Shown: positions 27,163 to 35,689, counted from the stretch's first letter. The stretch: DNA of 64,000 nt from Selenomonadaceae bacterium (GCA_017518105.1 JAFWWC010000024.1:1-64000); one strand, 5' to 3'. A program made the numbers and translations. Notes: a model not told the origin generated them from the letters alone.

Positions 27163-28239
27163 TCATCCCCTAAGAATCATTTCAACCTGATTGACAATAT
27201 CCCGCGCCGCGTGTGGTTTGGCAAGTTCTTTGGCGCAAAGTTTCATCTCGGCGAGCCGCGCAGGGTTGCTTAGGAGTTCTTCGACGACTGCGGAGATTTT
27301 TTTATCGCCGACTTCGATTGCCGCTCCGTGAGCCGTCGCATAAGACGCGTTGAGAGCTTCTGGTCCTGGTATGGGTGCGTGTAGGATTAACGGCAAACCA
27401 ACTGCAAATGCTTCCGTCATCGTCAAGGCTCCGGGCTTCGTGATTAGCAAATCCGCCGCCGCCATGAGTTTATCCACGTCCGAGACGTAGCCGAGCACCT
27501 CGACCGCGTGGGAAATTTTTATCTTCTTTAGCCGCGCCAATAATTTTTCGTTCTGCCCAGCCACGACTACGACTTTGAGCGGCGATTGAATCTTATCGAG
27601 TTCGCGGAGCGTCTCTTCTATCGAGCCGAGACCCAAACCGCCGCCCATGATTAAAATCGTCTTGCGCGTCGCGTCGTGCGCCTCCGTTATCGCGCTGAAT
27701 TTCTCGTCGATTGGGATTCCCGTCGCGAAGATTCTTTGACCCGTTCGACAGTGCGCGGCAAGTTCCCGTTGCATTTCCGCCGTTGCCACAAAGTACGCGT
27801 CGACCTCGCCATAAATCCAAATCTCGTGCAAGGAATAATCCGTAAGCACTGTCGCTAGCAAAAAGTTTCGTGCGGACTTGGCGTGCAGGAACTTCCAAAG
27901 CGACGCGGCGGCTTCGGGGAAAGGGTGCGTGCAAATCACCACGTCGGGTTGAAACTCCTTCAGCAGGCGGGCGAACGGCAAATACATTAGCGCGGAGCTT
28001 AGGAACCGTGCCGAGACTCCGACGCGCCGCCCGTCAGCGAACTTATAAATTCTGTCGTAAAGGTCGGGGATAAATCGAAGTGCCGCAAGATAAAATTTTT
28101 TCGTCAGCCAATTCAGCGCGGAAATTTCCTTTGCCATGAAGTCGACGACTTGAGCGGACGAGCCGAAGACTTTTTGCAGGGCTTGCGCCGCTTTAGTGTG
28201 ACCGGAACCGATTGACGCCGATAAGATTAGAACCTTCAT
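27163..28239 (-). CDS. Glycolipid glycosyltransferase of the MGDG synthase/UgtP family
   Basis: The 358-residue GT28-family enzyme resembles processive diacylglycerol glucosyltransferases. The N-terminal domain has SASIGSGHTKAAQAL, the signature of the MGDG synthase group, and the C-terminal nucleotide-sugar domain has MGGGLG, the LGYVSDVDKLMAAADLLITKPG segment and the acidic-Pro patch PIPGPEA. It probably transfers a sugar from a UDP donor to a membrane lipid at the inner leaflet. It overlaps the SDR gene by ATGA and runs into the HTH gene without a gap. Exact acceptor is unknown. Confidence 0.88.
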   Translation of the reverse strand: MKVLILSASIGSGHTKAAQALQKVFGSSAQVVDFMAKEISALNWLTKKFYLAALRFIPDLYDRIYKFADGRRVGVSARFLSSALMYLPFARLLKEFQPDVVICTHPFPEAAASLWKFLHAKSARNFLLATVLTDYSLHEIWIYGEVDAYFVATAEMQRELAAHCRTGQRIFATGIPIDEKFSAITEAHDATRKTILIMGGGLGLGSIEETLRELDKIQSPLKVVVVAGQNEKLLARLKKIKISHAVEVLGYVSDVDKLMAAADLLITKPGALTMTEAFAVGLPLILHAPIPGPEALNASYATAHGAAIEVGDKKISAVVEELLSNPARLAEMKLCAKELAKPHAARDIVNQVEMILRG

Positions 28240-28955
28240 GCCGTCAAGCCGCCGTCCACAGTCAAAATCGCGCCCGTGATAAAACTTGCCGACGCTAGGA
28301 AGTAAATCGCTTGCGCGACCTCCTCCGCCGTCCCGATTCTGCCCAGCGGATAAACCTTTGCTAAGTCGTCCAGCGTCTCGCCCGAAGCCTCAAGCTGATT
28401 CATCGTCAGCGGCGTCAAAATATCTCCAGGGGCAACGCAATTCACGCACACGGGGAAGCTAGCCAACTCCAAGGCAAGCGACCGCGTGAACGCCACGACC
28501 GCGCCTTTGCTCGCCGAATAAGCCGCACAGAAATAATTGCCCTTAAGCCCCGCATCGCTCGCCACGTTGATAATCGCGCCACGACTTTTAATCAGCTCGC
28601 CGACCGCCGCCCGCGTCGCAAAGAACGTCCCCTTAATGTTCGTGTTAAAGATGTCGTCAAAGGTCTCTTCGTCCGTGGAAGTTATCGCACCTTCGTGATA
28701 AATACCCGCGCAATTTATCAGCACGTCCACGCCGCCGAAGGTTTTAACCGTCCACGAAATGATTTTTCCACAGTCTACAACCTTGCGAACGTCCGCCGCG
28801 ATAAATTCAAAGCTCCCTGCAAGCTCCGTTTTAATCTCCTCGAACCGTTTAAGACTTCTGCCGACGAGCACGCAGTTAAAACCGTGCGTCAGAAAGATTT
28901 TCGCCGTCGCCAATCCGATACCCGACGTGCCACCCGTTATAATCGCTGTCTTCAT
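28236..28955 (-). CDS. Short-chain dehydrogenase/reductase
   Basis: A 239-residue classical SDR with the NAD(P)-binding TGGTSGIGLA (about 8-17), the NCAGIY motif (about 82-87), catalytic Ser in INVASDAG and the YSASKG active-site motif (Tyr and Lys, about 145-149). The closing segment GAILTVDGGLTA is FabG-like. It could be a 3-oxoacyl-ACP reductase or another oxidoreductase; placement before a glycolipid synthase rather than in a fab operon argues against assuming fatty-acid synthesis. It shares ATGA with the downstream gene and is first in a three-gene operon. Confidence 0.9.
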   Translation of the reverse strand: MKTAIITGGTSGIGLATAKIFLTHGFNCVLVGRSLKRFEEIKTELAGSFEFIAADVRKVVDCGKIISWTVKTFGGVDVLINCAGIYHEGAITSTDEETFDDIFNTNIKGTFFATRAAVGELIKSRGAIINVASDAGLKGNYFCAAYSASKGAVVAFTRSLALELASFPVCVNCVAPGDILTPLTMNQLEASGETLDDLAKVYPLGRIGTAEEVAQAIYFLASASFITGAILTVDGGLTA

Positions 28956-28966
28956 AGCTCACCAAA

Positions 28967-28998
28967 CAAAAACAGAGCCGAGCAAGTGCCCGACTCTG
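28967..28998 (-). terminator. hup terminator
   Basis: Minus-strand stem CAGAGTCGGGC / GCTCGGCTCTG (complement of 28973-28998, two G-U pairs) followed by TTTTTGTTT. Confidence 0.75.
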
Positions 28999-29009
28999 CA
29001 AAAATTTTT

Positions 29010-29285
29010 TTAGTAATTGACTGCCTCTTTCAAGCTCTTGCCCGCCTTGAAGGACGGAAGTTTGGAAGACTGAATCTCAATCTCTTCACCAGTGCGGGGG
29101 TTGCGACCCTTGCGAGCCGCCCGCGTACGATTTTCAAACGTGCCGAAGCCCAGAACTTGAACTTTATCGCCTTCAACCAATGCATCTTTAATCGTCTCGA
29201 AAGTCGCCGCGACTGCCTTTTCCGCGCTCTTGCGGTCAAGTTTAGCCTTCTCGGCAACAGCTACTATCAATTCAGCTCTCGTCAT
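29010..29285 (-). CDS. hup: DNA-binding protein HU
   Basis: The 91-residue protein is a full-length HU homodimer-forming nucleoid protein. Motifs are TRAELIVAVAEKAKLDRK at the start, the GFGTFENRTRAARKGRNP stretch forming the beta-arm with the intercalating proline, and SFKAGKSLKEAV near the end. It bends DNA non-specifically and compacts the chromosome. Strong AAAGGAGG site, its own promoter and terminator: a single-gene transcript. Confidence 0.97.
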   Translation of the reverse strand: MTRAELIVAVAEKAKLDRKSAEKAVAATFETIKDALVEGDKVQVLGFGTFENRTRAARKGRNPRTGEEIEIQSSKLPSFKAGKSLKEAVNY

Positions 29286-29320
29286 AAAACGAAATCCTCC
29301 TTTTAAAAAATTACCTGCAG

Positions 29321-29349
29321 AATTTAGCAGAATGTCTAAGAAAAATCAA
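29321..29349 (-). promoter_or_regulatory. hup promoter
   Basis: Minus strand TTGATT (complement of 29344-29349), 17-base spacer, TAAATT (complement of 29321-29326) with TG extension. Confidence 0.65.
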
Positions 29350-29357
29350 GTACTTTT

Positions 29358-29543
29358 TTACGCCGTTATATCAAGGTTGTTTCCGAGGTTCGGGTCAAGA
29401 CTCTCTACGACCGCCAAAGCCTCTTCCACCGACGAAGTCTCAGCCGACATTGCCATTTTCAAAGCGGCAACTCCAACTTCCTGTTGAGCCTTCGCCATGC
29501 TCATATCGACCGACATTGCCGCGATTGCCATATCCATATCCAT
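29358..29543 (-). CDS. YjfB family putative motility protein
   Basis: The 61-residue product matches the small YjfB family: a Met/Ala-rich N terminus (MAIAAMSVDMSMAKAQQEVG) followed by VAALKMAM and an acidic helix. The family is linked in other Bacillota to flagellar regulons, so it hints that the organism is motile; its biochemical role is not known. The start ATG 29543 follows AAAGGAG. The repeated ATGGATATGGATATGG at the start offers in-frame alternatives. It lies between hup and the cupin/CheY pair. Confidence 0.75.
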   Translation of the reverse strand: MDMDMAIAAMSVDMSMAKAQQEVGVAALKMAMSAETSSVEEALAVVESLDPNLGNNLDITA

Positions 29544-29580
29544 TATCGACAGCTCCTTTCCTTAGTTGCCTGTGCCTTAA

Positions 29581-29925
29581 TCATTTCGTGCTGATAATCA
29601 GTGCGATAAAAATCAAATCCTCGTCGCCTAAAGTTTCAATGCCGTGGGTGTCGCCGTCCGCGCAAAAGGTCGTATCGCCCGCCTTAACCTCGTAAGTCTT
29701 GCCGTTGTCGGTGTAAAGCCCTTTGCCCTGAAGGATATGATAAGTCTCGTTGTTGCCTACGTGTTGATGAACGCCTAGCGAACAGCCTGCCGGGATTCTG
29801 ACCTTCGCGAACATCTCGCACTTGCCAACCATTTCCTTAGGCGTCAAAAGGTGCGTGATAAACATTTCGCCTTTGCCGCCCGCTTTGTTCATTGCTGATA
29901 CCGTGTTCGGTTCGATAATCGGCAT
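29581..29925 (-). CDS. Cupin-domain protein
   Basis: The 114-residue single-domain cupin has motif 1 G-X5-HXH-X-E-like residues in GVHQHVGNNETYHILQGKG (metal-binding His, His, Glu) and motif 2 in AGDTTFCADGDTHGIE. Such small cupins bind a metal and serve as isomerases, dioxygenases or ligand sensors. It is 12 bases downstream of the CheY-like gene and probably cotranscribed, which suggests a signalling or metabolite-sensing partnership but does not prove it. The substrate cannot be assigned. Confidence 0.87.
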   Translation of the reverse strand: MPIIEPNTVSAMNKAGGKGEMFITHLLTPKEMVGKCEMFAKVRIPAGCSLGVHQHVGNNETYHILQGKGLYTDNGKTYEVKAGDTTFCADGDTHGIETLGDEDLIFIALIISTK

Positions 29926-29937
29926 GTAAATCCCTCC

Positions 29938-30348
29938 TTAAATCTCGTCCGCCGCCTTAGCTTTGCGCTTTGCCTTGAGCTTTTTAATTCTCTCGACGTT
30001 CTGGGCGATTTGTTCTTTGGTGTACGGCTTATGGATGAAGTCAATCGCGCCCATCTTCAAGCACTGCATTAACTTTTGGGGCGTGCCCATGGAACTTAGC
30101 ATGACAACCGGGACATCGGGCGCGACTTCGCGAATGAACTCCAACGCCTCTATCCCGCCGACGACCGGCATGACTATATCCAAGATGACGCCGTCGGGTT
30201 CTTGCTCCAAAACGAAGGTGATTGCCTCTTTGCCGTTGACTGCTTCGATTACTTCACAGTTTAGCTTTTCGAGTTCCTCGCGCAGTTTCTTGCGAAGGAG
30301 CCGCGAGTCGTCAGTTATCAGTATTCTAAGCTTTTCTTGCTCGTCCAT
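29938..30348 (-). CDS. CheY-like single-domain response regulator
   Basis: The 136-residue receiver domain has the acidic pair in ITDDSRL, the phospho-acceptor Asp in VILDIVMP (about 57), the switch Ser/Thr in MLSSMGT (about 86) and Lys in IHKPYT (about 107). No output domain follows; the C terminus is a Lys/Ala-rich tail. It may act as CheY at the flagellar motor or in a phosphorelay. It lacks an adjacent histidine kinase. GGGAGG precedes the ATG and a tRNA-Ser terminator lies just upstream. Confidence 0.92.
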   Translation of the reverse strand: MDEQEKLRILITDDSRLLRKKLREELEKLNCEVIEAVNGKEAITFVLEQEPDGVILDIVMPVVGGIEALEFIREVAPDVPVVMLSSMGTPQKLMQCLKMGAIDFIHKPYTKEQIAQNVERIKKLKAKRKAKAADEI

Positions 30349-30363
30349 AACGCCGCCTCCCTA

Positions 30364-30385
30364 AAAATAATCGCCCGAAGGGCGA
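30364..30385 (-). terminator. tRNA-Ser terminator
   Basis: Minus-strand TCGCCC-TTC-GGGCGA hairpin (complement of 30371-30385) followed by TTATTTTT, between tRNA-Ser and the CheY gene. Confidence 0.65.
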
Positions 30386-30418
30386 AGATATATTTTCACA
30401 AAACCTTACTTTCCTCAG

Positions 30419-30508
<90 letters not shown>

Positions 30509-30559
30509 AAACGCGCCGATAATAACAAAAACCTTTTCCAATGTCAATCGCAGAAAAGC

Positions 30560-30587
30560 AAAAAGCGGCAAGCCCCTTGCTCACCGC
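30560..30587 (-). terminator. khpA-operon terminator
   Basis: Minus-strand GCGGTGAGC / GCTTGCCGC stem (complement of 30565-30587) followed by TTTTT; ends the ffh-rpsP-khpA transcript. Confidence 0.75.
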
Positions 30588-30595
30588 GTCGACTG

Positions 30596-30823
30596 TTATT
30601 CGATGTCAACTGAAACTTTTTTCTTCTCGCGTGTTGCGGCGGATTTGACTATAGTCCGAATCGCTTTAGCAATTCGTCCCTGTTTGCCAATGACCCTGCC
30701 CATATCCTCTTGCGCGACGTGCAGTTTCAAAACTGTGCGGTCTTCTTCTTCTACCGCCTCGACCTGCACTTCTTCGGGTTTTTCGACAAGTGCTTTTGCC
30801 AGCACCGTTACAAGTTCTTGCAT
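30596..30823 (-). CDS. khpA: KH-domain RNA-binding protein KhpA
   Basis: The 75-residue protein is a single KH domain of the KhpA (YlqC) family, with the conserved RNA-binding loop VIGKQGRIAKAIR (GKQG). KhpA pairs with KhpB/EloR to bind RNA and affects cell elongation in Gram-positive bacteria. It sits immediately after rpsP, as in many Bacillota, but the usual rimM and trmD do not follow. Confidence 0.93.
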   Translation of the reverse strand: MQELVTVLAKALVEKPEEVQVEAVEEEDRTVLKLHVAQEDMGRVIGKQGRIAKAIRTIVKSAATREKKKVSVDIE

Positions 30824-30854
30824 GATCCTCTACCTCAACTAATTTGTTCGATGG

Positions 30855-31136
30855 TTACTCTGCAGCCTTTGCTGCCTTGCGCTCTTCGTGGATTTTTTTC
30901 ATGATACCCTTTTTGCTAAGGAGCGAACGAACCGTATCTGTCGGCTGTGCGCCATTTTTAATCCAAGCGATGACCTTTTCCTCGTCGACATTGACTATAG
31001 CAGGGTTTTTGGTCGGGTCGTAATTGCCAACGATTTCAATAAAGCGACCATCACGCGGCGAACGACTATCCGCCACGACTATACGATAAAAGGGTTGCCT
31101 CTTTGCGCCCATTCGATTGAGCCTGATTTTTACCAC
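30855..31136 (-). CDS. rpsP: 30S ribosomal protein S16
   Basis: The 93-residue S16 needed for 30S assembly. Family motifs are [20 protein letters not shown] at the N terminus, the [19 protein letters not shown] segment and [16 protein letters not shown]. Normal length with a short Lys/Ala tail. It lies 28 bases after ffh and 31 before khpA in a constitutive translation operon. Confidence 0.97.
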   Translation of the reverse strand: MVKIRLNRMGAKRQPFYRIVVADSRSPRDGRFIEIVGNYDPTKNPAIVNVDEEKVIAWIKNGAQPTDTVRSLLSKKGIMKKIHEERKAAKAAE

Positions 31137-31164
31137 GATTCCACCACCTTTCTAACGTCGATAA

Positions 31165-32613
31165 TTATTTCTTGAAGGGAAACTTCCCGCCGAGTTGCCC
31201 CAAAAGTCCTCCGAGGTTCGGGAGCGTCGGCATTTTAGGCTTATTATTCTTTCCTTTTTTAACTTTTCCTTTTTTGCCTTTGACTTTTTTTGACGCCTGC
31301 TGTTGTTGTGTTTGACTGGTCTTGAACTTGCGCATCATTTTACGCATCTCGTCGAACTGCTTGAGGAGCTTATTTACGTCAGCGACCTTTGTACCGGAGC
31401 CGAGCGCGATACGTTTGCGGCGTTTGGCGTCGATTATGCTAGTATCGGCGCGTTCCTTGGGCGTCATCGACAGGATAATTGCTTCCATGTGCTTAACTTC
31501 TTTGCCGTCAAGGTCGAGGTCGACGCCCGTCAACTTTTTCTTCAGTCCGCTAAGCCCAGGTACCATGCCGAGTAAATCGTTGAGCGAACCGAGCTTTTTA
31601 ACCTGCTGAAGTTGTTCGAGGAAGTCTTGCAAGGTGAATTCGTCGGCTTTGATTTTCTTGACCATCTTTTCGGCGGTCTTAGCGTCAATCGTCGACTGCG
31701 CCTTTTCAATCAGGCTGAGCACGTCGCCCATACCGAGAATTCGGCTTGACATGCGGTCGGGGTGGAAGATTTCTAGAGCCTCAAGCTTTTCGCCCATGCC
31801 CACGAATTTTATCGGGCAACCCGTCGCCGCTTTAATTGACAGTGCCGCACCGCCTCTAGCGTCGCCGTCGAGTTTCGTTAGGACGATGCCATCGACGCCA
31901 AGCGCGTTGTGAAAAGTTTCCGCCACGTTGACTGCCTCTTGACCAATCATCGAGTCGACGACTAATAAAATTTCATGCGGCTTGACGGTTGCTTTGATGT
32001 CCTTTAGCTCCTGCATTAGGCGTTCGTCGATTTGCAAGCGTCCGGCGGTGTCGATTATCAGAACGTCGCGGGCGTGCTTATCGGCGAAGGTGATTGAGTC
32101 CTTAGCTATTTGCACGGCGTCTTTGATGTCCTCGGTGAAGACTGGAACGTCCGCTTGTTCGCCGACGACTTGGAGCTGCTTGATTGCGGCGGGGCGATAA
32201 ATATCTGCTGCGACGAGTGCCGGGCGTTTACCTTGCCGCTTCATGAGCAACGCGAGCTTGCCAGCTGAAGTCGTCTTGCCCGAACCTTGAAGACCGACCA
32301 TTAGGATAATCGTTGGCGGGCGCGAGGAGATATTGAGCTTTGCCGCCTTGCCGCCCATGAGGTTTGCGAGTTCTTCGTTGACGATTTTGATAACGGATTG
32401 GGCGGGCGTCAGGTTACTTAAAATTTCCGTGCCGAGTGCGCGAGCCTTAACCGCCTTCTCGAAGTCGCGAACGATTTTATAATTCACGTCCGCCGCAAGC
32501 AGAGCCATGCGCACATCTTTTAAAGCTTTGTTGATGTCGTCTTCGGTTAGCTTGCCATGCCCGCGAAGCTTGCGAAAAGCCTCTTGAATGCTTTGGGAGA
32601 GGTCTTCAAACAT
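31165..32613 (-). CDS. ffh: Signal recognition particle protein Ffh (SRP54)
   Basis: The 482-residue SRP GTPase delivers nascent membrane proteins to FtsY and the translocon. N domain about 1-90; G domain with P-loop GLQGSGKTT (about 108), DTAGRLQ (about 189) and TKLDGDARGG; then the M domain (about 300-480) with Met-rich helices that bind signal sequences and SRP RNA. The C-terminal tail is unusually Lys-rich with glycine-leucine repeats. Start ATG 32613 is standard. It heads the ffh-rpsP-khpA operon; no ylxM gene precedes it, tRNA-Cys does. Confidence 0.96.
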   Translation of the reverse strand: MFEDLSQSIQEAFRKLRGHGKLTEDDINKALKDVRMALLAADVNYKIVRDFEKAVKARALGTEILSNLTPAQSVIKIVNEELANLMGGKAAKLNISSRPPTIILMVGLQGSGKTTSAGKLALLMKRQGKRPALVAADIYRPAAIKQLQVVGEQADVPVFTEDIKDAVQIAKDSITFADKHARDVLIIDTAGRLQIDERLMQELKDIKATVKPHEILLVVDSMIGQEAVNVAETFHNALGVDGIVLTKLDGDARGGAALSIKAATGCPIKFVGMGEKLEALEIFHPDRMSSRILGMGDVLSLIEKAQSTIDAKTAEKMVKKIKADEFTLQDFLEQLQQVKKLGSLNDLLGMVPGLSGLKKKLTGVDLDLDGKEVKHMEAIILSMTPKERADTSIIDAKRRKRIALGSGTKVADVNKLLKQFDEMRKMMRKFKTSQTQQQQASKKVKGKKGKVKKGKNNKPKMPTLPNLGGLLGQLGGKFPFKK

Positions 32614-32675
32614 TTTCTTTCCCCTATCAATATAATAGGCACTCCCACAATCGGCAGTGCCGGAATTTACTAAGC

Positions 32676-32749
32676 TGGAGGCGACACCCGGAGTCGAACC
32701 GGGGGTAGAGGTTTTGCAGACCTCGGCCTTACCGCTTGGCTATGTCGCC
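32676..32749 (-). tRNA. tRNA-Cys (anticodon GCA)
   Basis: Acceptor GGCGACA / TGTCGCC, discriminator T and encoded CCA; anticodon loop CTGCAAA with anticodon GCA; T-loop TTCGACT. 74 bases on the minus strand, upstream of ffh. Confidence 0.97.
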
Positions 32750-32831
32750 GCGTCAACGCTTTTGGCGTCAACGTTGCGAATTATAAACGCTAACTTTTGA
32801 CAAGTCAAGCATTTTCTCAAATTAGCCCGAT

Positions 32832-33839
32832 TTAATGGGTTGCGACCGCTTTGACTGTGCCGAGCTTTTGTATGTCGCTGTCCTTCCTGTCGCCGTGAAT
32901 TGTAACCTTTGATAAGGCGTCTTCGAGTTCGGCAAGCTCCGCCGCGTTCAATTCAACATCAGCCGCGCCGAAATTTTCTTTAAGGCGTTCGTCGCGTCTC
33001 ATGCCGGGTATCGGGACAACGAAATCATTTTTGCACATCAGATAAGCTAAAGAAACCTGCGCGGGCGTCGCTCCTTTATCAGCGGCGAACTTCTTCAGCA
33101 GGTCGAGTAAGGCTTGATTGGCGTCAATATTTTCCTTAGCATAGCGCGTGATAACTCGTCGCACATCGTCGCCTTCAAATTTCGTCTGCGAAGTGTACTT
33201 GCCGCTGAGGAATCCTCCTGCCATAGGCGAATACGCAACGAACCCTATACCCAAAGTCTTGCACAAGGGAATAACTTCTAATTCTTGCTTGCGTTCCATG
33301 ATTGAATATTCGCTTTGGACGGCTGTAAGCGGCGTGACAGCGTGGGCGCGTTTAATCTGTTCGGGCGTCGCCTCGGATACGCCCCATGCCAAAATCTTTC
33401 CTTCCTCGATTAGTTCGCCCATCCACTCGGCAACCTCCGCAACGTCACGATTAGGCGGCACGCGATGTTCATAGTACAAATCAATGTAATCGGTCTGCAG
33501 TCGCTTAAGGGAATTCTCCACGGCATTGCGCAACCCGCGCCGTGAAGTCTTGCCTTCGGGTATCTCTTGCCCCGGCAGGAAGATTTCGGGCATAAACTTT
33601 GTACAAAGAACAATCTTATCGCGAATGGGTTTAAAAGCCTTGCCGACGAGAATTTCATTTTCATACGCCGCGTAGACTTCCGCCGTGTCAAAAAAAGTGC
33701 AGCCGTAGTCCTCGTAAGCCGAACGCATGAGCCGAATCGATTCCGCCTCCGTTGGGCACGCACCGTAGCCGTGACTAAAGCCCATGCACCCCATACCGAT
33801 TGCCGAGACTGTCAAGCCTCTTAAATGTCTTGTCTTCAT
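32832..33839 (-). CDS. Aldo/keto reductase
   Basis: The 335-residue TIM-barrel oxidoreductase of the AKR superfamily reduces carbonyls with NADPH. The tetrad is visible: Asp and Tyr in FFDTAEVYAAYENE, Lys in LCTKFMP and His in YYEHRVPP. IPGMRRDERLKEN near the end matches the NADPH-binding loop of the YakC/AKR13-like group. ATG 33839 lies nine bases after GGAGGT; an in-frame TTG three codons upstream is less likely. It is a single gene divergent from phoH. Physiological substrate unknown. Confidence 0.92.
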   Translation of the reverse strand: MKTRHLRGLTVSAIGMGCMGFSHGYGACPTEAESIRLMRSAYEDYGCTFFDTAEVYAAYENEILVGKAFKPIRDKIVLCTKFMPEIFLPGQEIPEGKTSRRGLRNAVENSLKRLQTDYIDLYYEHRVPPNRDVAEVAEWMGELIEEGKILAWGVSEATPEQIKRAHAVTPLTAVQSEYSIMERKQELEVIPLCKTLGIGFVAYSPMAGGFLSGKYTSQTKFEGDDVRRVITRYAKENIDANQALLDLLKKFAADKGATPAQVSLAYLMCKNDFVVPIPGMRRDERLKENFGAADVELNAAELAELEDALSKVTIHGDRKDSDIQKLGTVKAVATH

Positions 33840-33897
33840 GTTCAACACCTCCGCGCCGATTTTATCGGCTGTAGTAACTTCAAGTCAACAGAAAACC

Positions 33898-33926
33898 TTG
33901 ACGCGGGCGGCGAATTGTTTTACATT
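33898..33926 (+). promoter_or_regulatory. phoH-ybeY-coaE promoter
   Basis: TTGACG (33898-33903), 17-base spacer, TACATT (33921-33926), 30 bases before the predicted AUU start of phoH. Confidence 0.6.
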
Positions 33927-33955
33927 GCTAAAAAAATCTTAAGGAGGCGACGAGG

Positions 33956-34645
33956 ATTAACGAGCAGAAGAATTTCGGCGAAACGATAATCGTCACGGCG
34001 AACGGCGTCCACATTCGGGCGAAGAGCGCAGGGCAACAAAATTATATCGACACGATGCGCCGGCACGTCGTAACCTTCGGAGTGGGCGCGGCTGGCACGG
34101 GTAAAACTTTCTTAGCGGTGGCAATGGCGGCATATTATCTGCGCGTCAAGGAAGTGCGCAAAATCATCTTGACGAGACCAGCAGTTGAGGCGGGCGAGCG
34201 GCTAGGATTTTTGCCCGGCGACATGCAAGAGAAGGTCGACCCGTACTTGCGCCCGCTCTACGATGCCTTGAAAGAAGTTTGGGGCTTCGACCTCTACCAG
34301 AAATTTTTTAATCGCGGCGTGATAGAAATTGCCCCGCTGGCATACATGCGCGGGCGGACGCTCTCTGACGCGTTCATAATCCTCGACGAGGCACAGAATA
34401 CAACTTCCAAGCAGATGAAAATGTTCTTGACGCGATTGGGCTTCGGCTCGCGAATGGTGATAACCGGCGACCTAAGTCAGATTGATTTGCCGCGTGGAGT
34501 TCAATCGGGGCTTGTCGAGGCGGTGGAGATTTTAAATAACGTGCGTGGCGTCGGCATTGCTGAATTGACTTCGGCGGACGTGGTGCGCCATGAAGTAGTT
34601 TCGCGAATCGTGGAGGCTTATGATAGACATGAACACGACAGTTAG
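33956..34645 (+). CDS. phoH: PhoH-family ATPase, N-terminally short, predicted ATT start
   Basis: The ATPase carries Walker A GAAGTGKT and Walker [10 protein letters not shown] with the family's [17 protein letters not shown] and [11 protein letters not shown]. PhoH proteins are RNA-associated P-loop ATPases that usually precede ybeY. The first ATG (34055) would cut into the conserved strand before Walker A. Upstream, the same frame encodes [22 protein letters not shown] residues that fit the family, is closed by a TAA at 33929-33931, and its best start is ATT at 33956, eight bases after AAGGAGG. This gives 229 residues, about 90 fewer than Bacillus PhoH, so the usual N-terminal domain is missing. 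Start choice is inferred. Confidence 0.85.
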   Translation: MNEQKNFGETIIVTANGVHIRAKSAGQQNYIDTMRRHVVTFGVGAAGTGKTFLAVAMAAYYLRVKEVRKIILTRPAVEAGERLGFLPGDMQEKVDPYLRPLYDALKEVWGFDLYQKFFNRGVIEIAPLAYMRGRTLSDAFIILDEAQNTTSKQMKMFLTRLGFGSRMVITGDLSQIDLPRGVQSGLVEAVEILNNVRGVGIAELTSADVVRHEVVSRIVEAYDRHEHDS

Positions 34646-35087
34646 TTTTGAACCAGAAACGTTGACGATTGATGATAGCTTGTTTGAAGAAATCTTCCGT
34701 GCGGCGGACGTGGTCGGCAAACTCTACGGCGTGGAAGGGGCGGAGCTTAGCATAACTTTGACAGACGATGAACACATACGTGCTTTGAACAAGAAGTTTC
34801 GCGGCGTGGACAGGGCGACGGACGTTTTATCCTTTGCGTTCCGTGAGAGCGATGAGCCAGAAATTATCGGCACGGACTTTGAAATTTTGGGCGACGTGAT
34901 AATTTCTCTGGAGCGGGCAAGAATTCAGGCGGAAGACTTCGGGCACTCCTTCCGACGCGAGATTATTTTTCTGGAAGTGCACGGGCTATTACACTTGCTC
35001 GGCTATGACCACGTGGACGACGACCAGCGGCAGGAAATGGAATCGGAGCAAAGCTTTATCATGGCGAAGCTAGGAATTGGCAGGTGA
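34620..35087 (+). CDS. ybeY: Endoribonuclease YbeY (rRNA maturation factor)
   Basis: The 155-residue metal-dependent RNase acts in 16S rRNA 3' maturation and ribosome quality control. The zinc motif [11 protein letters not shown] is intact near residues 120-130, preceded by [10 protein letters not shown]. It begins inside phoH (26-base overlap), so translation is coupled; ATG 34629 is an alternative start. Its stop codon overlaps the coaE start. Confidence 0.95.
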   Translation: MIDMNTTVSFEPETLTIDDSLFEEIFRAADVVGKLYGVEGAELSITLTDDEHIRALNKKFRGVDRATDVLSFAFRESDEPEIIGTDFEILGDVIISLERARIQAEDFGHSFRREIIFLEVHGLLHLLGYDHVDDDQRQEMESEQSFIMAKLGIGR

Positions 35088-35689
35088 TGATTTTGTACAT
35101 ACTCGGATTGACGGGCGGCATCGCGTGCGGGAAGTCAGCCGTTGCAGAAATCTTGCGTCGATATTGCGGGGCAATGTGCCTGGACATTGACAAGGTAACG
35201 CGTTGGCTATTGGAGCCAGGCGGCGAGCTGTTTGATATTTACGTTCGACACTTCGGCGGCTATGTCGTCACGGCTGAGGGATTCTTGAACAGGAAACTAA
35301 TCGGCGAAATAATCTTCAATCACCCTGACGAGCGGGCGTGGATTAATTCGGTGGCGCACCCAATCCTTTTGAACAAGGCGCGGGATTTTCTCGTTGAGTG
35401 TTCGGAGGTCGGCGCAGGACTTGTGGTGTTGGAGGTGCCGCTACTGTTCGAGGCGGGCTGGGAGCATTTATTCGACGAGATATGGGCGGTCTATACCAAA
35501 CCAGCGGCGCAAATCTGGCGGCTCAGGCAACGCGACCACTTGACGAGGCAACAAGCAATCTCCCGAATCAATGCGCAGATGCCAGTAAAGGAGATTTGCA
35601 AGCGGGCTGATGTGAAGATTCGCAACGTTGACGGCTATAAGGTAGTTCGTCGGCAAGTGTTCAAGGCGTTGAAGGGAAGAACTTTTTAG
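35087..35689 (+). CDS. coaE: Dephospho-CoA kinase
   Basis: The 200-residue P-loop kinase phosphorylates dephospho-CoA in the last step of coenzyme A synthesis. It opens with GLTGGIACGKSAV (Walker A) and contains the CoaE pattern CLDIDKVTRWLLEPG, VAHP, VLEVPLLFEAGW and an Arg-rich lid RLRQRDHLTRQQA. ATG 35087 overlaps the ybeY stop; a GTG one codon earlier is possible. Length is normal. Confidence 0.95.
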   Translation: MILYILGLTGGIACGKSAVAEILRRYCGAMCLDIDKVTRWLLEPGGELFDIYVRHFGGYVVTAEGFLNRKLIGEIIFNHPDERAWINSVAHPILLNKARDFLVECSEVGAGLVVLEVPLLFEAGWEHLFDEIWAVYTKPAAQIWRLRQRDHLTRQQAISRINAQMPVKEICKRADVKIRNVDGYKVVRRQVFKALKGRTF

